Numbered from the stretch's first letter, positions 7,120 through 15,866 are shown. The stretch is 33,704 bases of DNA from an uncultured Clostridia bacterium (GCA_947632425.1 CANRPG010000002.1:1-33704); one strand, 5' to 3'. Made by a program: numbers and translations. Notes: generated by a model from the sequence alone, not told the origin.

Positions 7120-7854
7120 TCACTTATTTTTAGAATGCTCTCTATGAAACTTTTCGACTATTTTATCGCGGTAGAGTATGCCGATGACGGAGAGCGCCAG
7201 CACGCAGACCGAGAACACGCCTGCTGCGATATAATTCTCGCTGCGTATACAGCCGCCGACGACCGATGACAGCACCAAGGCAGGCACGCGGGCAGGCATT
7301 ATTACGAAAAAGAAGTCTTTCTTTGACATTTTTGTTAGCGGCAGCACGAATGTGAGCATATCTTTCGGGAAGCCGGGCACGAGAAACATTATTGCCATTA
7401 TGGTGACAACTTTGTTTTCGTCATACAGAAATTTGAAACGATGCAGCTTTTTTTCGTCAAGCATAGTTTGCACAAACGAATAGCCCAGCCACTTGACGAG
7501 AAAAAACACCACCGTTGAGCCCAGCACTATACCGAGTATTGAAAGCAGTGTACCGAGCACCGAGCCGAACAGCATACCGCTGACTATTTGCAGCGGCGGC
7601 AGGACGGGTATTATAACTTGCAGCGCTTGGCAGGCTATAAACAGCAGCACGCCTTTGAGCATATTGTCGTCGACGATGCTTTTGAGGTACTGTCTGCCCT
7701 CTTTGGTTTTTATAAACTCAACATAGGGGTAGAGCTTGAACACGAGGTATGTTGAAACTGCGAGGACAAGCACCAGGGTTATCACTCTTACTATGATCCG
7801 CCGTTTATATGTTGACGAATTTTTGTCAAGCAGGTACTTATCGTATTCTCCCAT
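7120..7854 (-). CDS. TVP38/TMEM64 (VTT domain) membrane protein
   Basis: The 244-residue integral membrane protein has a charged N-terminus, a first TM segment at about residues 19-42 and a VTT domain. The family signature appears as FGSVLGTLLSILGIVLGS followed by a second half with LVPGFPKDMLTFVLPLTKMS, and the C-terminal TM is at about 205-228. VTT/DedA superfamily proteins include lipid scramblases in eukaryotes and undecaprenyl-phosphate translocases in bacteria, so a lipid-transport role is a reasonable inference but unproven here. AAAGG lies seven to eight bases upstream of the ATG. It is the last gene of a four-gene leftward operon, 18 bases after the preceding gene. No convincing terminator follows it. 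Confidence 0.88.
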   Translation of the reverse strand: MGEYDKYLLDKNSSTYKRRIIVRVITLVLVLAVSTYLVFKLYPYVEFIKTKEGRQYLKSIVDDNMLKGVLLFIACQALQVIIPVLPPLQIVSGMLFGSVLGTLLSILGIVLGSTVVFFLVKWLGYSFVQTMLDEKKLHRFKFLYDENKVVTIMAIMFLVPGFPKDMLTFVLPLTKMSKKDFFFVIMPARVPALVLSSVVGGCIRSENYIAAGVFSVCVLALSVIGILYRDKIVEKFHREHSKNK

Positions 7855-7872
7855 TGTTATCCTTTTCTTTCT

Positions 7873-8421
7873 CTACTTATCTATATGTTTAATGAACTTT
7901 TTGCGAAACCACTTCATATAGGCGGTTATTATATTGGTAAGGGCTACGTCGTACACGAGGAACACGACGTTTGCCAGACCAAGCATTATTATCAGCGAAT
8001 ATTTGCCGTATTTGCCGAGCGATTCGGTGAGTTCCTGACTTACGACCAGTATTTTTACAAGCTGATAATACACCACGAGCGCTGCATTGAACAGCACAAA
8101 TTTTGCCGCCCACTGCCCTGCGCGCGGCTTTATCTTTGTTTCAAATACAGATTTTATTATAGGGTAATAGCCCATGAACGTGATATACAAAAGCCCTGAT
8201 TCTTTATTCGGCACGATGAAAAACGTCAGCAGTGCGACTGCAACATAAGAAAGCAGCGCCCACCGCAGGTTTATCTCGATAACTATTACTATAAGCAGAA
8301 TGCCTGCCAGCGCAGGGATAGTATATTCAAGCCCGGGGATAACGGATGCCAGCAGCATGACGACCAGACTCAGCGAGGACACCACGCCGCCGAGGGCTAT
8401 TTTATAACTTTTCTTTTTCAT
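7873..8421 (-). CDS. Small polytopic membrane protein resembling ECF S-components
   Basis: The 182-residue very hydrophobic protein has about five predicted TM segments (roughly residues 8-30, 34-52, 54-72, 105-127 and 142-167). Its N-terminus (KIALGGVVSSLSLVVMLLAS) has the look of substrate-binding S-components of energy-coupling factor transporters, but no substrate-specific motif is recognised and no ECF ATPase genes are in the window. It could also be a structural partner of the adjacent VTT protein. The ribosome site is weak (GAGAAAAGCG). It lies 16 bases after the J-protein gene and 18 bases before the VTT gene, so the genes are almost certainly co-transcribed. Confidence 0.7.
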   Translation of the reverse strand: MKKKSYKIALGGVVSSLSLVVMLLASVIPGLEYTIPALAGILLIVIVIEINLRWALLSYVAVALLTFFIVPNKESGLLYITFMGYYPIIKSVFETKIKPRAGQWAAKFVLFNAALVVYYQLVKILVVSQELTESLGKYGKYSLIIMLGLANVVFLVYDVALTNIITAYMKWFRKKFIKHIDK

Positions 8422-8437
8422 ATTTTACACGCTTTTC

Positions 8438-9052
8438 TCAGCAGCAGGAAATGAAGTCGCCGCCCATACATTCGCAGCAGCAGTCGGTACAGATAAGCGC
8501 TTGACACATATCGCACGGGCCGCAGCCGGGTCTGTCGCTGCCCATATTATAGTGCTGAGAGCCTTCGCCGTTCATATAGCCGCTGCGGCGCTGGTTCATC
8601 TGATTCATCGCTGCGCTGTACTCTCTGTTTGAAGGATCCATCGAGCAGGCGCGCGAGAAGTTTGAGTAGGCATCATTCAGCCAGCCTCTTGAATAGGCAA
8701 CGCTGCCTTTGAGGAAATACCACTCGGCGTTTCTGTTATATTCGGGTATGCCGTTTAAGATATTATCGGCTTCGGAGACATTGCCATTGCGGATAAGCTC
8801 GCGGACGTGGTTATAGCTTGCGTTTCCGTATGAGGTACTCTCCCCTGCTGTGCTGCTGCCGCCTCGGCGCATATTCATTATTTGGTCATACGCCTCGTTT
8901 ATCTCGGACATCTTCTCGTTAGCGAGGTCGCTGAGGGGGTTGTCTGCATAGTTATCGGGGTGATACTTTTTTGCAAGCTCTCTGTAAGCCGCTCTTACCT
9001 CATCATCGCTTGCTGAGGGAGAAACTCCCAAAGTTTTGTAAGGATCTGTCAT
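8438..9052 (-). CDS. J-domain protein with Cys-rich C-terminal tail
   Basis: The 204-residue product opens with a canonical J-domain (residues 1-60) containing the HPD motif at 31-33, which stimulates Hsp70 ATPase activity. A Ser/Gly linker and a helical region with TPR-like spacing (AEWYFLKGSVAYSRGWLNDAYSNFSRA) follow. The last 29 residues hold ten cysteines, including CGPCDMC and CTDCCCEC, and end in SCC. Such a tail could bind metal or a cluster, or be lipid-modified. There is no DnaJ zinc-finger domain of the usual type, so this is not the general chaperone DnaJ. AAAGGA precedes the ATG. It is second in the operon, 29 bases after the DUF5685 gene. Confidence 0.88.
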   Translation of the reverse strand: MTDPYKTLGVSPSASDDEVRAAYRELAKKYHPDNYADNPLSDLANEKMSEINEAYDQIMNMRRGGSSTAGESTSYGNASYNHVRELIRNGNVSEADNILNGIPEYNRNAEWYFLKGSVAYSRGWLNDAYSNFSRACSMDPSNREYSAAMNQMNQRRSGYMNGEGSQHYNMGSDRPGCGPCDMCQALICTDCCCECMGGDFISCC

Positions 9053-9081
9053 TTTATTTTCCTTTCTGTTTTATGTATATT

Positions 9082-9966
9082 TTACTTTTCTTCTATAGAA
9101 AATCTCTTTTCAAGCACTGCCTCACAGGAGGCTTTGAGCCCCATATACACGATATTATCAAGTATGGGTTTGAAATTTTTTATCTCCAGCTGCACATAAT
9201 AGTCTGCCAGCGCGGAAAGCGTCATATTCACGCTGTTTATCATATACTCTTTAATTCTGCCGCAGTCGCTCTCGCTGATGCTGCCATGCAGGTCAAGCTC
9301 TTTTATAAGAGGGTCATAACTGCCGCGCTTTATGTCGTCATGCAGATCGTCGGCGGCATCGCACAGATACACAAATCTGCCGATAAAATAGCCGAACTTA
9401 CGCAAGATCTGCTGCTTGTCGCTGTCTTGTGAAAGACCAGAGGCTATGCTTTCCATCATAGAGGCGGATGGCTGTATGGCTTCGTCGATAGACACGCCCT
9501 GTTTGCGCTCGGTCTGCTGCTGCAATATCATCTGCTGCTCAATACTTTTGGCAAGATCGGGGTACATACCCTTGGCTTTTTTATAGCCTTTCTTCATAAG
9601 CAGCAAAAGCAGCCTTGCTGCTAGCTTTTTTATAATGCCGCCTTTATCGTAGACATCATCGCGCAGTTTATGGTATATAAGTATCTGCGCTGAGGCGGCT
9701 GAATACTCATACCCCTCGCCGCAGAAGGCGCAGGGTCTTTTCTTTATCGGGTGCGCGATACATCTGCACGGTTTTACGTCGGGTCGGCAGCCTTTCAAAG
9801 AGAGGTCTAAAAGAGCTAAAAATGCAAAGTCGTAGCTTAGCACCATTCTCGGGACAAGCCCATACTGCTTGCCTATATATTTACAAAGACCGCAATACAC
9901 CGCTTTATACGTTTCATACTCGCAGATGCGCATTTGCGGCTTATACGTTTTTACATATCCAAACAA
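9082..9966 (-). CDS. DUF5685 family protein
   Basis: The 294-residue helical protein of unknown function starts MFGYVKTYKP, as the family does. The start codon is TTG at 9964-9966, supported by AAAGGGG seven bases upstream. The N-terminal third carries eight cysteines (15, 25, 28, 60, 67, 69, 79 and 82) in CxxC and CxC pairs, suggesting a metal site. Two Asp-rich motifs follow: LRDDVYD at 101-107 and DAADDLHDDIKRG at 203-215. The spacing and form recall the paired Mg-binding motifs of class I isoprenoid synthases such as phytoene synthase. No signal peptide is seen. It is the first gene of the operon with the J-protein, S-like and VTT genes and has its own promoter. Confidence 0.85.
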   Translation of the reverse strand: MFGYVKTYKPQMRICEYETYKAVYCGLCKYIGKQYGLVPRMVLSYDFAFLALLDLSLKGCRPDVKPCRCIAHPIKKRPCAFCGEGYEYSAASAQILIYHKLRDDVYDKGGIIKKLAARLLLLLMKKGYKKAKGMYPDLAKSIEQQMILQQQTERKQGVSIDEAIQPSASMMESIASGLSQDSDKQQILRKFGYFIGRFVYLCDAADDLHDDIKRGSYDPLIKELDLHGSISESDCGRIKEYMINSVNMTLSALADYYVQLEIKNFKPILDNIVYMGLKASCEAVLEKRFSIEEK

Positions 9967-10025
9967 GCGGCTGCCCCTTTCTATTTAGCAGCAGAAATCC
10001 TTATACAAGCCGTCTCTACTGCTAT

Positions 10026-10055
10026 ATTGTATCATATCCATGCAAGAAAAATCAA
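10026..10055 (-). promoter_or_regulatory. Sigma-A promoter of the DUF5685 operon
   Basis: On the minus strand TTGATT (10050-10055), an 18-base spacer and TACAAT (10026-10031) with an extended -10 TGA. It sits between recN and the DUF5685 TTG start and separates the four-gene operon from the housekeeping operon. Confidence 0.6.
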
Positions 10056-10071
10056 CAGATTTAATAATTTT

Positions 10072-11766
10072 TTAAGATTTTTTACTTTTTAACTTAAGAC
10101 TTGCCGCTTCGGCTATAAGCTCCTCGGCGTTTTTGATGGTGGTTTCGGTAACGCTCTCGCCGCCCAAGATACGGGCTATCTCGTCTACCCTGCCCTTTTC
10201 GTCAAGCACTGTAACGGCTGTAGTTGTTCTGCCGTCTGCGGTGCGCTTATCTATAAGTATATGCTCGTCAGCCTGAACGGCTATCTGCGAAAGGTGCGTA
10301 ACGCATATTACCTGCCTGTGCGCGGCAAGTTCGCTGAGTTTTATGCCTATTTTCTGAGCCGCTCTGCCGCTTACGCCCGTATCTATCTCGTCAAAAATCA
10401 TGGTGGGTATGTCGTCACGGTCGGCGATAACACATTTGAGGGCTAGCATTATTCTTGAAAGTTCGCCGCCCGAGGCTATTTTTGCTATGGGTTTTGGCGG
10501 TTCGCCTAGATTTGCGCTGATAAGTAGTTCTATGCTGTCCATTCCGCTGACGGTAAGTTTGCCTTTGGTATGCTCAAAACTGAGTGTGACGTTTGGCATA
10601 TTGAGAAATTCGAGCTCTTTGGCAACGCTTTCACAAAAGCGCTTGGCGGCTTTCTCTCTTATATCTGAAAGCTTGGCGGCTTTTTGAGATACCTCTTTCA
10701 GAAGATCGGCACGCTCTTTTTGAAGCTGCTCGATATTGCTTTCGCCGCTTGTGAGTTTCAAAAGCTCGTCGCCCGAAGTTTCGCAAAGCTGTATAAGCCC
10801 ATTAACATCTGTATTGTACTTTCGTTTTAGCTGTAGTATCTCGTCACGGCGGCGGCTGAGGCGCGCAAACTCGGCAGGGTCTATCTCAACGCTGCCTATA
10901 AAGCGCATAAGAAGCGTTGAAATATCGTCAAGCTCTATTCTTACGCTGTCAAGACGCTGCACTATCGGCTCGAGGTCTGAAAATTCTTCCTGAAAAGCGG
11001 CAAGTTTTTGTGAAGCATCTGCAACGCTGCTGCTTGCGCCAAAAGACTGCTCATCGCTGCCGTATATTGCGGTCACAACTTCTGACAGCACCTGCGAAAG
11101 TTCGCGCGAGCTATCGGCAAGTTCAAAGCGTTTTTCTATATCGGTATCTTCATCGGGCGCAAGCTCCAGCGGCTTTATATCGTTGACAATAGTGGCAAGC
11201 TGCGAGGTGCGTGCCTGCTTCTGCTGAGAATCTGCGCTTGCTTTTTTAAGTTCACGCGATACGTTTTGCAGCTGCCGAAATGACTTTTTATAGTCTTCTA
11301 AAACGTCTGCATCTGCGGCGAAAATATCTATAAGCTCTAAATGCCGCTCGGCTGAGAGGAGAGAACGGCTGTCGTGCTGACCGTGGATATTCACGAGCAT
11401 GGGAGCAATATTCTTCAAAAGCGCAACGCTTACGGGGCGTGAATTGAGCCTTGCAACGCTGCCGCCGTCACAGTTTATCTCACGGCTGATGACTATCTGG
11501 TCATCGTCGCAATCTATGCCGTTTTCTTTTAAAGCCGCGGAAAGCTGCTCTGTTATACCGTCAAAAACTGCGGTGATAACGGCTTTTTTCTCTCCGCCGC
11601 GGACTATATCTTTAGTCATGCGCTGACCGAGCACCGCATTTATGCCGTTTATAAGTATAGACTTGCCTGCGCCCGTTTCGCCCGAAAAGACGTTAAGACC
11701 GCCTGCAAGCTGGATCTCAGCCTTTTGAATTACTGCGAGATCTTCGATATAGAGCTCTCTGAGCAT
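10072..11766 (-). CDS. recN: DNA repair protein RecN
   Basis: The 564-residue SMC-like ATPase acts early in double-strand break repair, bridging DNA ends in the cytoplasm. The Walker A box SGETGAGKS is at residues 28-36. A coiled-coil middle follows, with an ABC signature region IASGGELSRIMLALK and the Walker B TMIFDEIDTGVSG near the C-terminus. The length is typical of the family. AAAGGAG lies eight bases before the ATG. It is the last gene of the leftward housekeeping operon, 36 bases after argR; the argR-recN pair is widely conserved in Firmicutes. Only a weak AT-rich hairpin follows its stop. Confidence 0.97.
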   Translation of the reverse strand: MLRELYIEDLAVIQKAEIQLAGGLNVFSGETGAGKSILINGINAVLGQRMTKDIVRGGEKKAVITAVFDGITEQLSAALKENGIDCDDDQIVISREINCDGGSVARLNSRPVSVALLKNIAPMLVNIHGQHDSRSLLSAERHLELIDIFAADADVLEDYKKSFRQLQNVSRELKKASADSQQKQARTSQLATIVNDIKPLELAPDEDTDIEKRFELADSSRELSQVLSEVVTAIYGSDEQSFGASSSVADASQKLAAFQEEFSDLEPIVQRLDSVRIELDDISTLLMRFIGSVEIDPAEFARLSRRRDEILQLKRKYNTDVNGLIQLCETSGDELLKLTSGESNIEQLQKERADLLKEVSQKAAKLSDIREKAAKRFCESVAKELEFLNMPNVTLSFEHTKGKLTVSGMDSIELLISANLGEPPKPIAKIASGGELSRIMLALKCVIADRDDIPTMIFDEIDTGVSGRAAQKIGIKLSELAAHRQVICVTHLSQIAVQADEHILIDKRTADGRTTTAVTVLDEKGRVDEIARILGGESVTETTIKNAEELIAEAASLKLKSKKS

Positions 11767-11802
11767 GAATACATCTCCTTTCGCTTTAATTAAAACAATA
11801 CG

Positions 11803-12270
11803 TCAGTCGGCAAGACCGTCGGCTGTGCCGCTTAAAACATCTGCAAGGCGCGCGGCATCTTCACCGGTCCTTACAAGAACAAAAATGGTATCATCGCCTG
11901 CAAGAGTGCCTACGACCTGCGGCAGGGCGGCGGCATCAAGTTTAGCGCAAACCGCCTGCGCCATGCCTGTCTGGCACTTTATTACCACGGTATTTCCTGC
12001 ATAGTCGAGAGATACCGTCAGTGTTTTCATCAGCGAATAGAGCTCCTCCAGCGGCGAGAGGAGGCGCTTGCTTTGCGGCATAACGCTGTAGCGATACTGC
12101 CCCTGACCGCGCAGCACCTTTACAAGTCCCATATCATTTATATCGCGCGAGACGGTAGCCTGCGTTACCTTAAAGCCGAGTTTTTCAAGCTCTGCTTTAA
12201 GCCCCTGCTGCGTGTCGATATTTTTCTGCTCTATAAGTTCTTTTATTGCCTGCTGACGCTCTTTTTTCAT
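11803..12270 (-). CDS. argR: Arginine repressor ArgR/AhrC
   Basis: The 155-residue DNA-binding regulator represses arginine synthesis and activates catabolism in response to L-arginine. The N-terminal winged helix-turn-helix spans about residues 1-70, with QATVSRDINDMGLVKV as the recognition region. The C-terminal hexamerisation and arginine-binding domain has the family's GTLAGDDTIFVLVRT at about 122-136. The length matches the usual 150-156. The ATG has AAAGGA upstream. No arginine genes or obvious ARG boxes are present in the window, so its targets lie elsewhere. It is placed 18 bases after nadK. Confidence 0.97.
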   Translation of the reverse strand: MKKERQQAIKELIEQKNIDTQQGLKAELEKLGFKVTQATVSRDINDMGLVKVLRGQGQYRYSVMPQSKRLLSPLEELYSLMKTLTVSLDYAGNTVVIKCQTGMAQAVCAKLDAAALPQVVGTLAGDDTIFVLVRTGEDAARLADVLSGTADGLAD

Positions 12271-12288
12271 AGTTTTTTCCTTTCAGGC

Positions 12289-13170
12289 TCAAACGCCTTT
12301 CATGGGTGTCATGAGTTTTTTGCTTATTGAATTGTGGAAGCTGTTGCCCGTTATATCCACAAGTTTTACGCTGCCGACAGCCTTACTTATCTGGACACTG
12401 TCGCTCTCTGTTATGTGCATTTCGTCTATGCCGTCAACTGTGAGAATGACCTTGCCGCTGCCCTTTGAAGAAAACGTCACGTTGAGAGATGAGTCGGGCG
12501 TGAATATCATCGTTCTTGCAAAAAGCGAGTGTGGGCATATCTGCGTAAATTCTATACACTGCATTTCGGGTTCTATCAGCGGCCCGCCTGCCGAAAGAGA
12601 ATATGCTGTTGCGCCCGTGGGGGTAGAAAATATAAGTCCGTCGGCACGCAGTGATGAGACCACGGCATCTTCTTTAGTTACACAAAAATCGGCGATCTTG
12701 CAGCCCTCGCTTTTCATGAAGACAATATCGTTGAGCGCGGTAAACGTCTTTTTCTCGCCGCCCGAAAAAGTTACATCTGCCTGTATCAGCATTCTTTCGG
12801 AAATTCTGTAGCTGCCATTGCAAAGCTCTTCAAGCAGGTGAAGCTCGTCGTGCTCAAGCGTTGCCATAAAGCCCAGCCTGCCGCAGTTAAGACCCAGAAT
12901 AGCCTTATCATACGCAGAATACCTTTTAGCGTGCTTTAGTATCGTGCCGTCGCCGCCCGAAACCAGAATTATATCGCACTGAGGCAGCAGCTGCTCGGGT
13001 TTGCCGAAAACAATGCCATTAAAGAAGCCTTGCAAACTTTCATCTGCAAAAACACTGCACCCGTTAGCGGTGAGTATCTCGCAGGCTTTTTTGGTATATT
13101 CAAGGCAGTTTTCTTTTTCAAGATTTGGCGAAAGGTAGACTTTTTTTATCTTTTCATTTTGTTTATTCAT
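12289..13170 (-). CDS. nadK: NAD kinase
   Basis: The 293-residue enzyme makes NADP from NAD and ATP (or polyphosphate). The motif SGGDGTILKHA holds the conserved GGDG. It is followed by GLNCGRLGFMA, the NDIVF region near residue 145, and ADGLIFSTPTGATAYSLSAGGP, all diagnostic of the family. The length is normal. The ribosome site AAGGTG sits seven bases upstream of the ATG. It is partly contained in a small hairpin, CTTAAC-AAA-GTTAAG (minus strand of 13181-13195), which might modulate translation. The gene lies between tlyA (31-base gap) and argR (18-base gap), a standard order in this part of Firmicutes genomes. Confidence 0.97.
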   Translation of the reverse strand: MNKQNEKIKKVYLSPNLEKENCLEYTKKACEILTANGCSVFADESLQGFFNGIVFGKPEQLLPQCDIILVSGGDGTILKHAKRYSAYDKAILGLNCGRLGFMATLEHDELHLLEELCNGSYRISERMLIQADVTFSGGEKKTFTALNDIVFMKSEGCKIADFCVTKEDAVVSSLRADGLIFSTPTGATAYSLSAGGPLIEPEMQCIEFTQICPHSLFARTMIFTPDSSLNVTFSSKGSGKVILTVDGIDEMHITESDSVQISKAVGSVKLVDITGNSFHNSISKKLMTPMKGV

Positions 13171-13201
13171 AAACGTTCACCTTAACTTTGTTAAGTATAT
13201 G

Positions 13202-13999
13202 TTATATACATTTGAGCGTATCAAACGCATTTTTTACTATGTTTTCTATGTCAATAATGTGGGTGTCGGCGGTATCGTCATACACGGCATACAGAAGATA
13301 CTCAATATTGCCGTCGCCGCCCTTTATAGGCGAAAATGCAGCGCCAACTACCGCACAGCCGCCCTGCACTGCTGCGTTACAAACCTCGTTTATGGCGCGG
13401 ACGTGGGCTTTTTTATCTTTGACTATGCCGCCCTTGCCCACCGCTTGCCTGCCTGCCTCAAACTGGGGCTTTACAAGCAGCAGCAGTTTCGCGCCTTTTT
13501 CAAGAGATGAGAGCATGAAAGGCAGCGCAGTTTTCAGCGATATAAACGAAAGATCGGCGGTCATTATATCTATGCGCTCGTCAAAAAAGCTTTGGCACAG
13601 CTGTTTTACATTAGTGCCCTCGATGTTTTTTACTCGCGTATCGCTTCTGAGTTTCTCTGCAAGCTGGTCGTGACCGACATCTACCGCATAGACCTTTTTT
13701 GCGCCGCCTTGAAGCATAAGATCTGTAAAACCGCCTGTAGATGCGCCTATATCGGCACAAACCATATCTTGAAAAGAAATATCGAAAACCTTGGCGGCGT
13801 GCTCCAGCTTATAACCTGCGCGAGAGGCATACTTCATCTCGCCGCCCATAAGGGTGATAGTATCGTTGTCTGACACCTCAAAAGAGGGTTTTAAAACTTG
13901 TCTGCCGTTTACGGAAACGCAGCCGCTTAATATAAGCTCCTTGGCTTTTTGACGGGAGGGGCACAGACCGCGCTGCACCACGGCTATGTCAATTCGCAT
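13202..13999 (-). CDS. tlyA: TlyA family rRNA 2'-O-methyltransferase
   Basis: The 265-residue protein has an N-terminal S4 RNA-binding domain (residues 1-60; RQKAKELILSGCVSVNG) joined to a Rossmann-like FtsJ methyltransferase domain. Visible motifs are the SAM loop CADIGASTGGFTD, the acidic VDVGHDQL strand, TADLSFISL and LLLVKPQFEAG with the catalytic Lys. TlyA methylates the ribose of C1920 in 23S rRNA and, in the longer type, C1409 in 16S rRNA; some homologues were annotated as haemolysins. The ATG at 13997-13999 overlaps the end of dxs by 11 bases, so translation is probably coupled. The ribosome site is modest (AAGCGG). Confidence 0.95.
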   Translation of the reverse strand: MRIDIAVVQRGLCPSRQKAKELILSGCVSVNGRQVLKPSFEVSDNDTITLMGGEMKYASRAGYKLEHAAKVFDISFQDMVCADIGASTGGFTDLMLQGGAKKVYAVDVGHDQLAEKLRSDTRVKNIEGTNVKQLCQSFFDERIDIMTADLSFISLKTALPFMLSSLEKGAKLLLLVKPQFEAGRQAVGKGGIVKDKKAHVRAINEVCNAAVQGGCAVVGAAFSPIKGGDGNIEYLLYAVYDDTADTHIIDIENIVKNAFDTLKCI

Positions 14000-15845
14000 G
14001 GGGTTCGCCGCTTTCTATAAGCGCGGCAATTTTTTCGGCAGAGAGCGAGCAGTCGTCCAAAAGGCTGTCAACATCTGCGTGGGGGAGAAAGCCATTTATG
14101 CACGTAGAAACGGTGTTTTTATTCAGCGCGGCTATCCTTTCGGCAACGGAGTTTTCTTTATAGCTCTCTTCAAAAACGTACACTTTTTTGTACTTTTTAA
14201 CTATCTTTGCGACTTCATCACTAAACGGAAAGACCTTTACTAGCTTTAAAACATCACAGGCTTTGCCTTTTTCTGAAAGAGTTTCAAGGGCTTCAAGAGC
14301 GTTGTTATACACTCTGCCATAGGTGACCACAAGCGTTTTGCTGCCGTTTTTGGTATAGGTAAATTCTGTAGAGATTTCGTACTTTCCTGCGCTTTCATAA
14401 GGCTCGCCTTTGGGGTATCTTACGGCGCACAGACCTGTATCTTCATTGACGGCTTTTTCAATGCACATCTCCAGTTCCTCGCTGCACGAGGGAGAATAGA
14501 CGGTTGCCCCGGGCATACATGAAAGCATAGGCACATCGAAAATGCCCTGATGCGTTTCGCCGTCGCCTGCCACCACACCTGCTCTGTCAATACCCAGAAC
14601 AACGTGCAGACCTGCAATTGAAACATCATGCACGAGCTGGTCGAAACAGCGCTGCGAAAAGGTTGAATATACTGCGAAAACAGGCACTAACCCTGCACTT
14701 GCAAGACCTGCGCAGAATGTTACCGCGTGCTCCTCGGCGATGCCGACATCGAAAAAGCGCGAGGGGTATTTGGCGGCGAAATATTGCAGACCCGTGCCGT
14801 ACTTCATGGCGGCTGTAACGCAACAGATCTTCTTGTTATCCGCGGCAAGCTGACATATTTTCTGACCAAAGCGCAGAGAATAGCTGTCGCTGGTCTCGAT
14901 ATCGGGGTGACCCGTTTCGACCTCGAAAGAGCCTATTGCGTGGTACTCGCCCGAATTTGCCTCGGCAGGCGCATAGCCCTTGCCCTTGACGGTATTTACA
15001 TGGACGATGACAGGCTTTTTCATAGCCTTTGCCTGTTTCAGCGCGAATTCAAGCTCGGCGATGTTGTGACCGTCAACGGGACCGATATATTCAAAGCCCA
15101 TATCTTCAAAAATGGTGCTGTGTATAATTGCTTCTTTAATGGCGTTTTTTGAAACACGGATAGTATTCGCCAGCGGTTTGCCGACGATAGGCGTTTTATT
15201 GAGGACACTTTCGACCGCGCCTTTGGTTTTTATATAGCTGTCTTTTGTGCGAAGGGTGGACAGATATTTTGCAAAGCCGCCGACATTTTTTGAAATGGAC
15301 ATTTCGTTATGGTTGAGTATGACTATTGTGTTTGTGTCACTTTTTCCTGCATTGTTGAGGCCTTCATAAAACATACCGCCTGTTGCCGCGCCGTCGCCCA
15401 CCACTGCCACAGCGCAGTGACGTTTATCGCCTGCAAGCCGCATAGCGGTAGAAAAGCCGAGAGCCGCAGAAACAGCCGTTGAGCCGTGACCGCAGACAAA
15501 GCAATCGTGCGGAGATTCGCTAGGTCTTGAAAAGCCCGAAATACCGCCCTTTTGCCGCAGCGTTGAAAACTCTTTTAGTCTGCCAGTCAAGATTTTATGA
15601 GTATAAGCCTGGTGGCTGACGTCCCAGATAATTTTATCTTTCGGCGAATCAAACACACGGTGAATGGCGACGGTAAGCTCCACTACGCCGAGATTTGAGG
15701 CAAGGTGACCGCCGTTTTTTGACACCGTATCTACAAGCAGCCTGCGTATCTGCTCGCAAAGGCTGTCGCACTGCTCGGGCGTGAGTTTTTTCAGCTCGCG
15801 CGGGAGATCAAGCTTATACAAGTCTACAGAATTTGTATTGCCCAT
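13989..15845 (-). CDS. dxs: 1-deoxy-D-xylulose-5-phosphate synthase
   Basis: The 618-residue thiamine diphosphate enzyme condenses pyruvate with glyceraldehyde 3-phosphate, the first step of the MEP route to isoprenoids. The N-terminal domain carries HLASNLGVVELT, the ThDP-Mg motif GDGAATGGMFYEGLNNAG and the conserved NHNEMSIS. The transketolase pyrimidine domain has FDVGIAEEHAVTFCAG, and the C-terminal transketolase domain follows. The length is typical (about 620). GAGG lies eight bases before the ATG. It sits 21 bases after ispA and overlaps tlyA, so isoprenoid precursor and prenyl chain genes are together in one operon. Confidence 0.97.
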   Translation of the reverse strand: MGNTNSVDLYKLDLPRELKKLTPEQCDSLCEQIRRLLVDTVSKNGGHLASNLGVVELTVAIHRVFDSPKDKIIWDVSHQAYTHKILTGRLKEFSTLRQKGGISGFSRPSESPHDCFVCGHGSTAVSAALGFSTAMRLAGDKRHCAVAVVGDGAATGGMFYEGLNNAGKSDTNTIVILNHNEMSISKNVGGFAKYLSTLRTKDSYIKTKGAVESVLNKTPIVGKPLANTIRVSKNAIKEAIIHSTIFEDMGFEYIGPVDGHNIAELEFALKQAKAMKKPVIVHVNTVKGKGYAPAEANSGEYHAIGSFEVETGHPDIETSDSYSLRFGQKICQLAADNKKICCVTAAMKYGTGLQYFAAKYPSRFFDVGIAEEHAVTFCAGLASAGLVPVFAVYSTFSQRCFDQLVHDVSIAGLHVVLGIDRAGVVAGDGETHQGIFDVPMLSCMPGATVYSPSCSEELEMCIEKAVNEDTGLCAVRYPKGEPYESAGKYEISTEFTYTKNGSKTLVVTYGRVYNNALEALETLSEKGKACDVLKLVKVFPFSDEVAKIVKKYKKVYVFEESYKENSVAERIAALNKNTVSTCINGFLPHADVDSLLDDCSLSAEKIAALIESGEPHAN

Positions 15846-15866
15846 TTTTACGTCCTCGTTTCAAAG

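Noticed and set aside
9967..10071. Strong terminator after recN
   Set aside because: Only a five-pair AT-rich stem (AAATC/GATTT) is visible, too weak to list.
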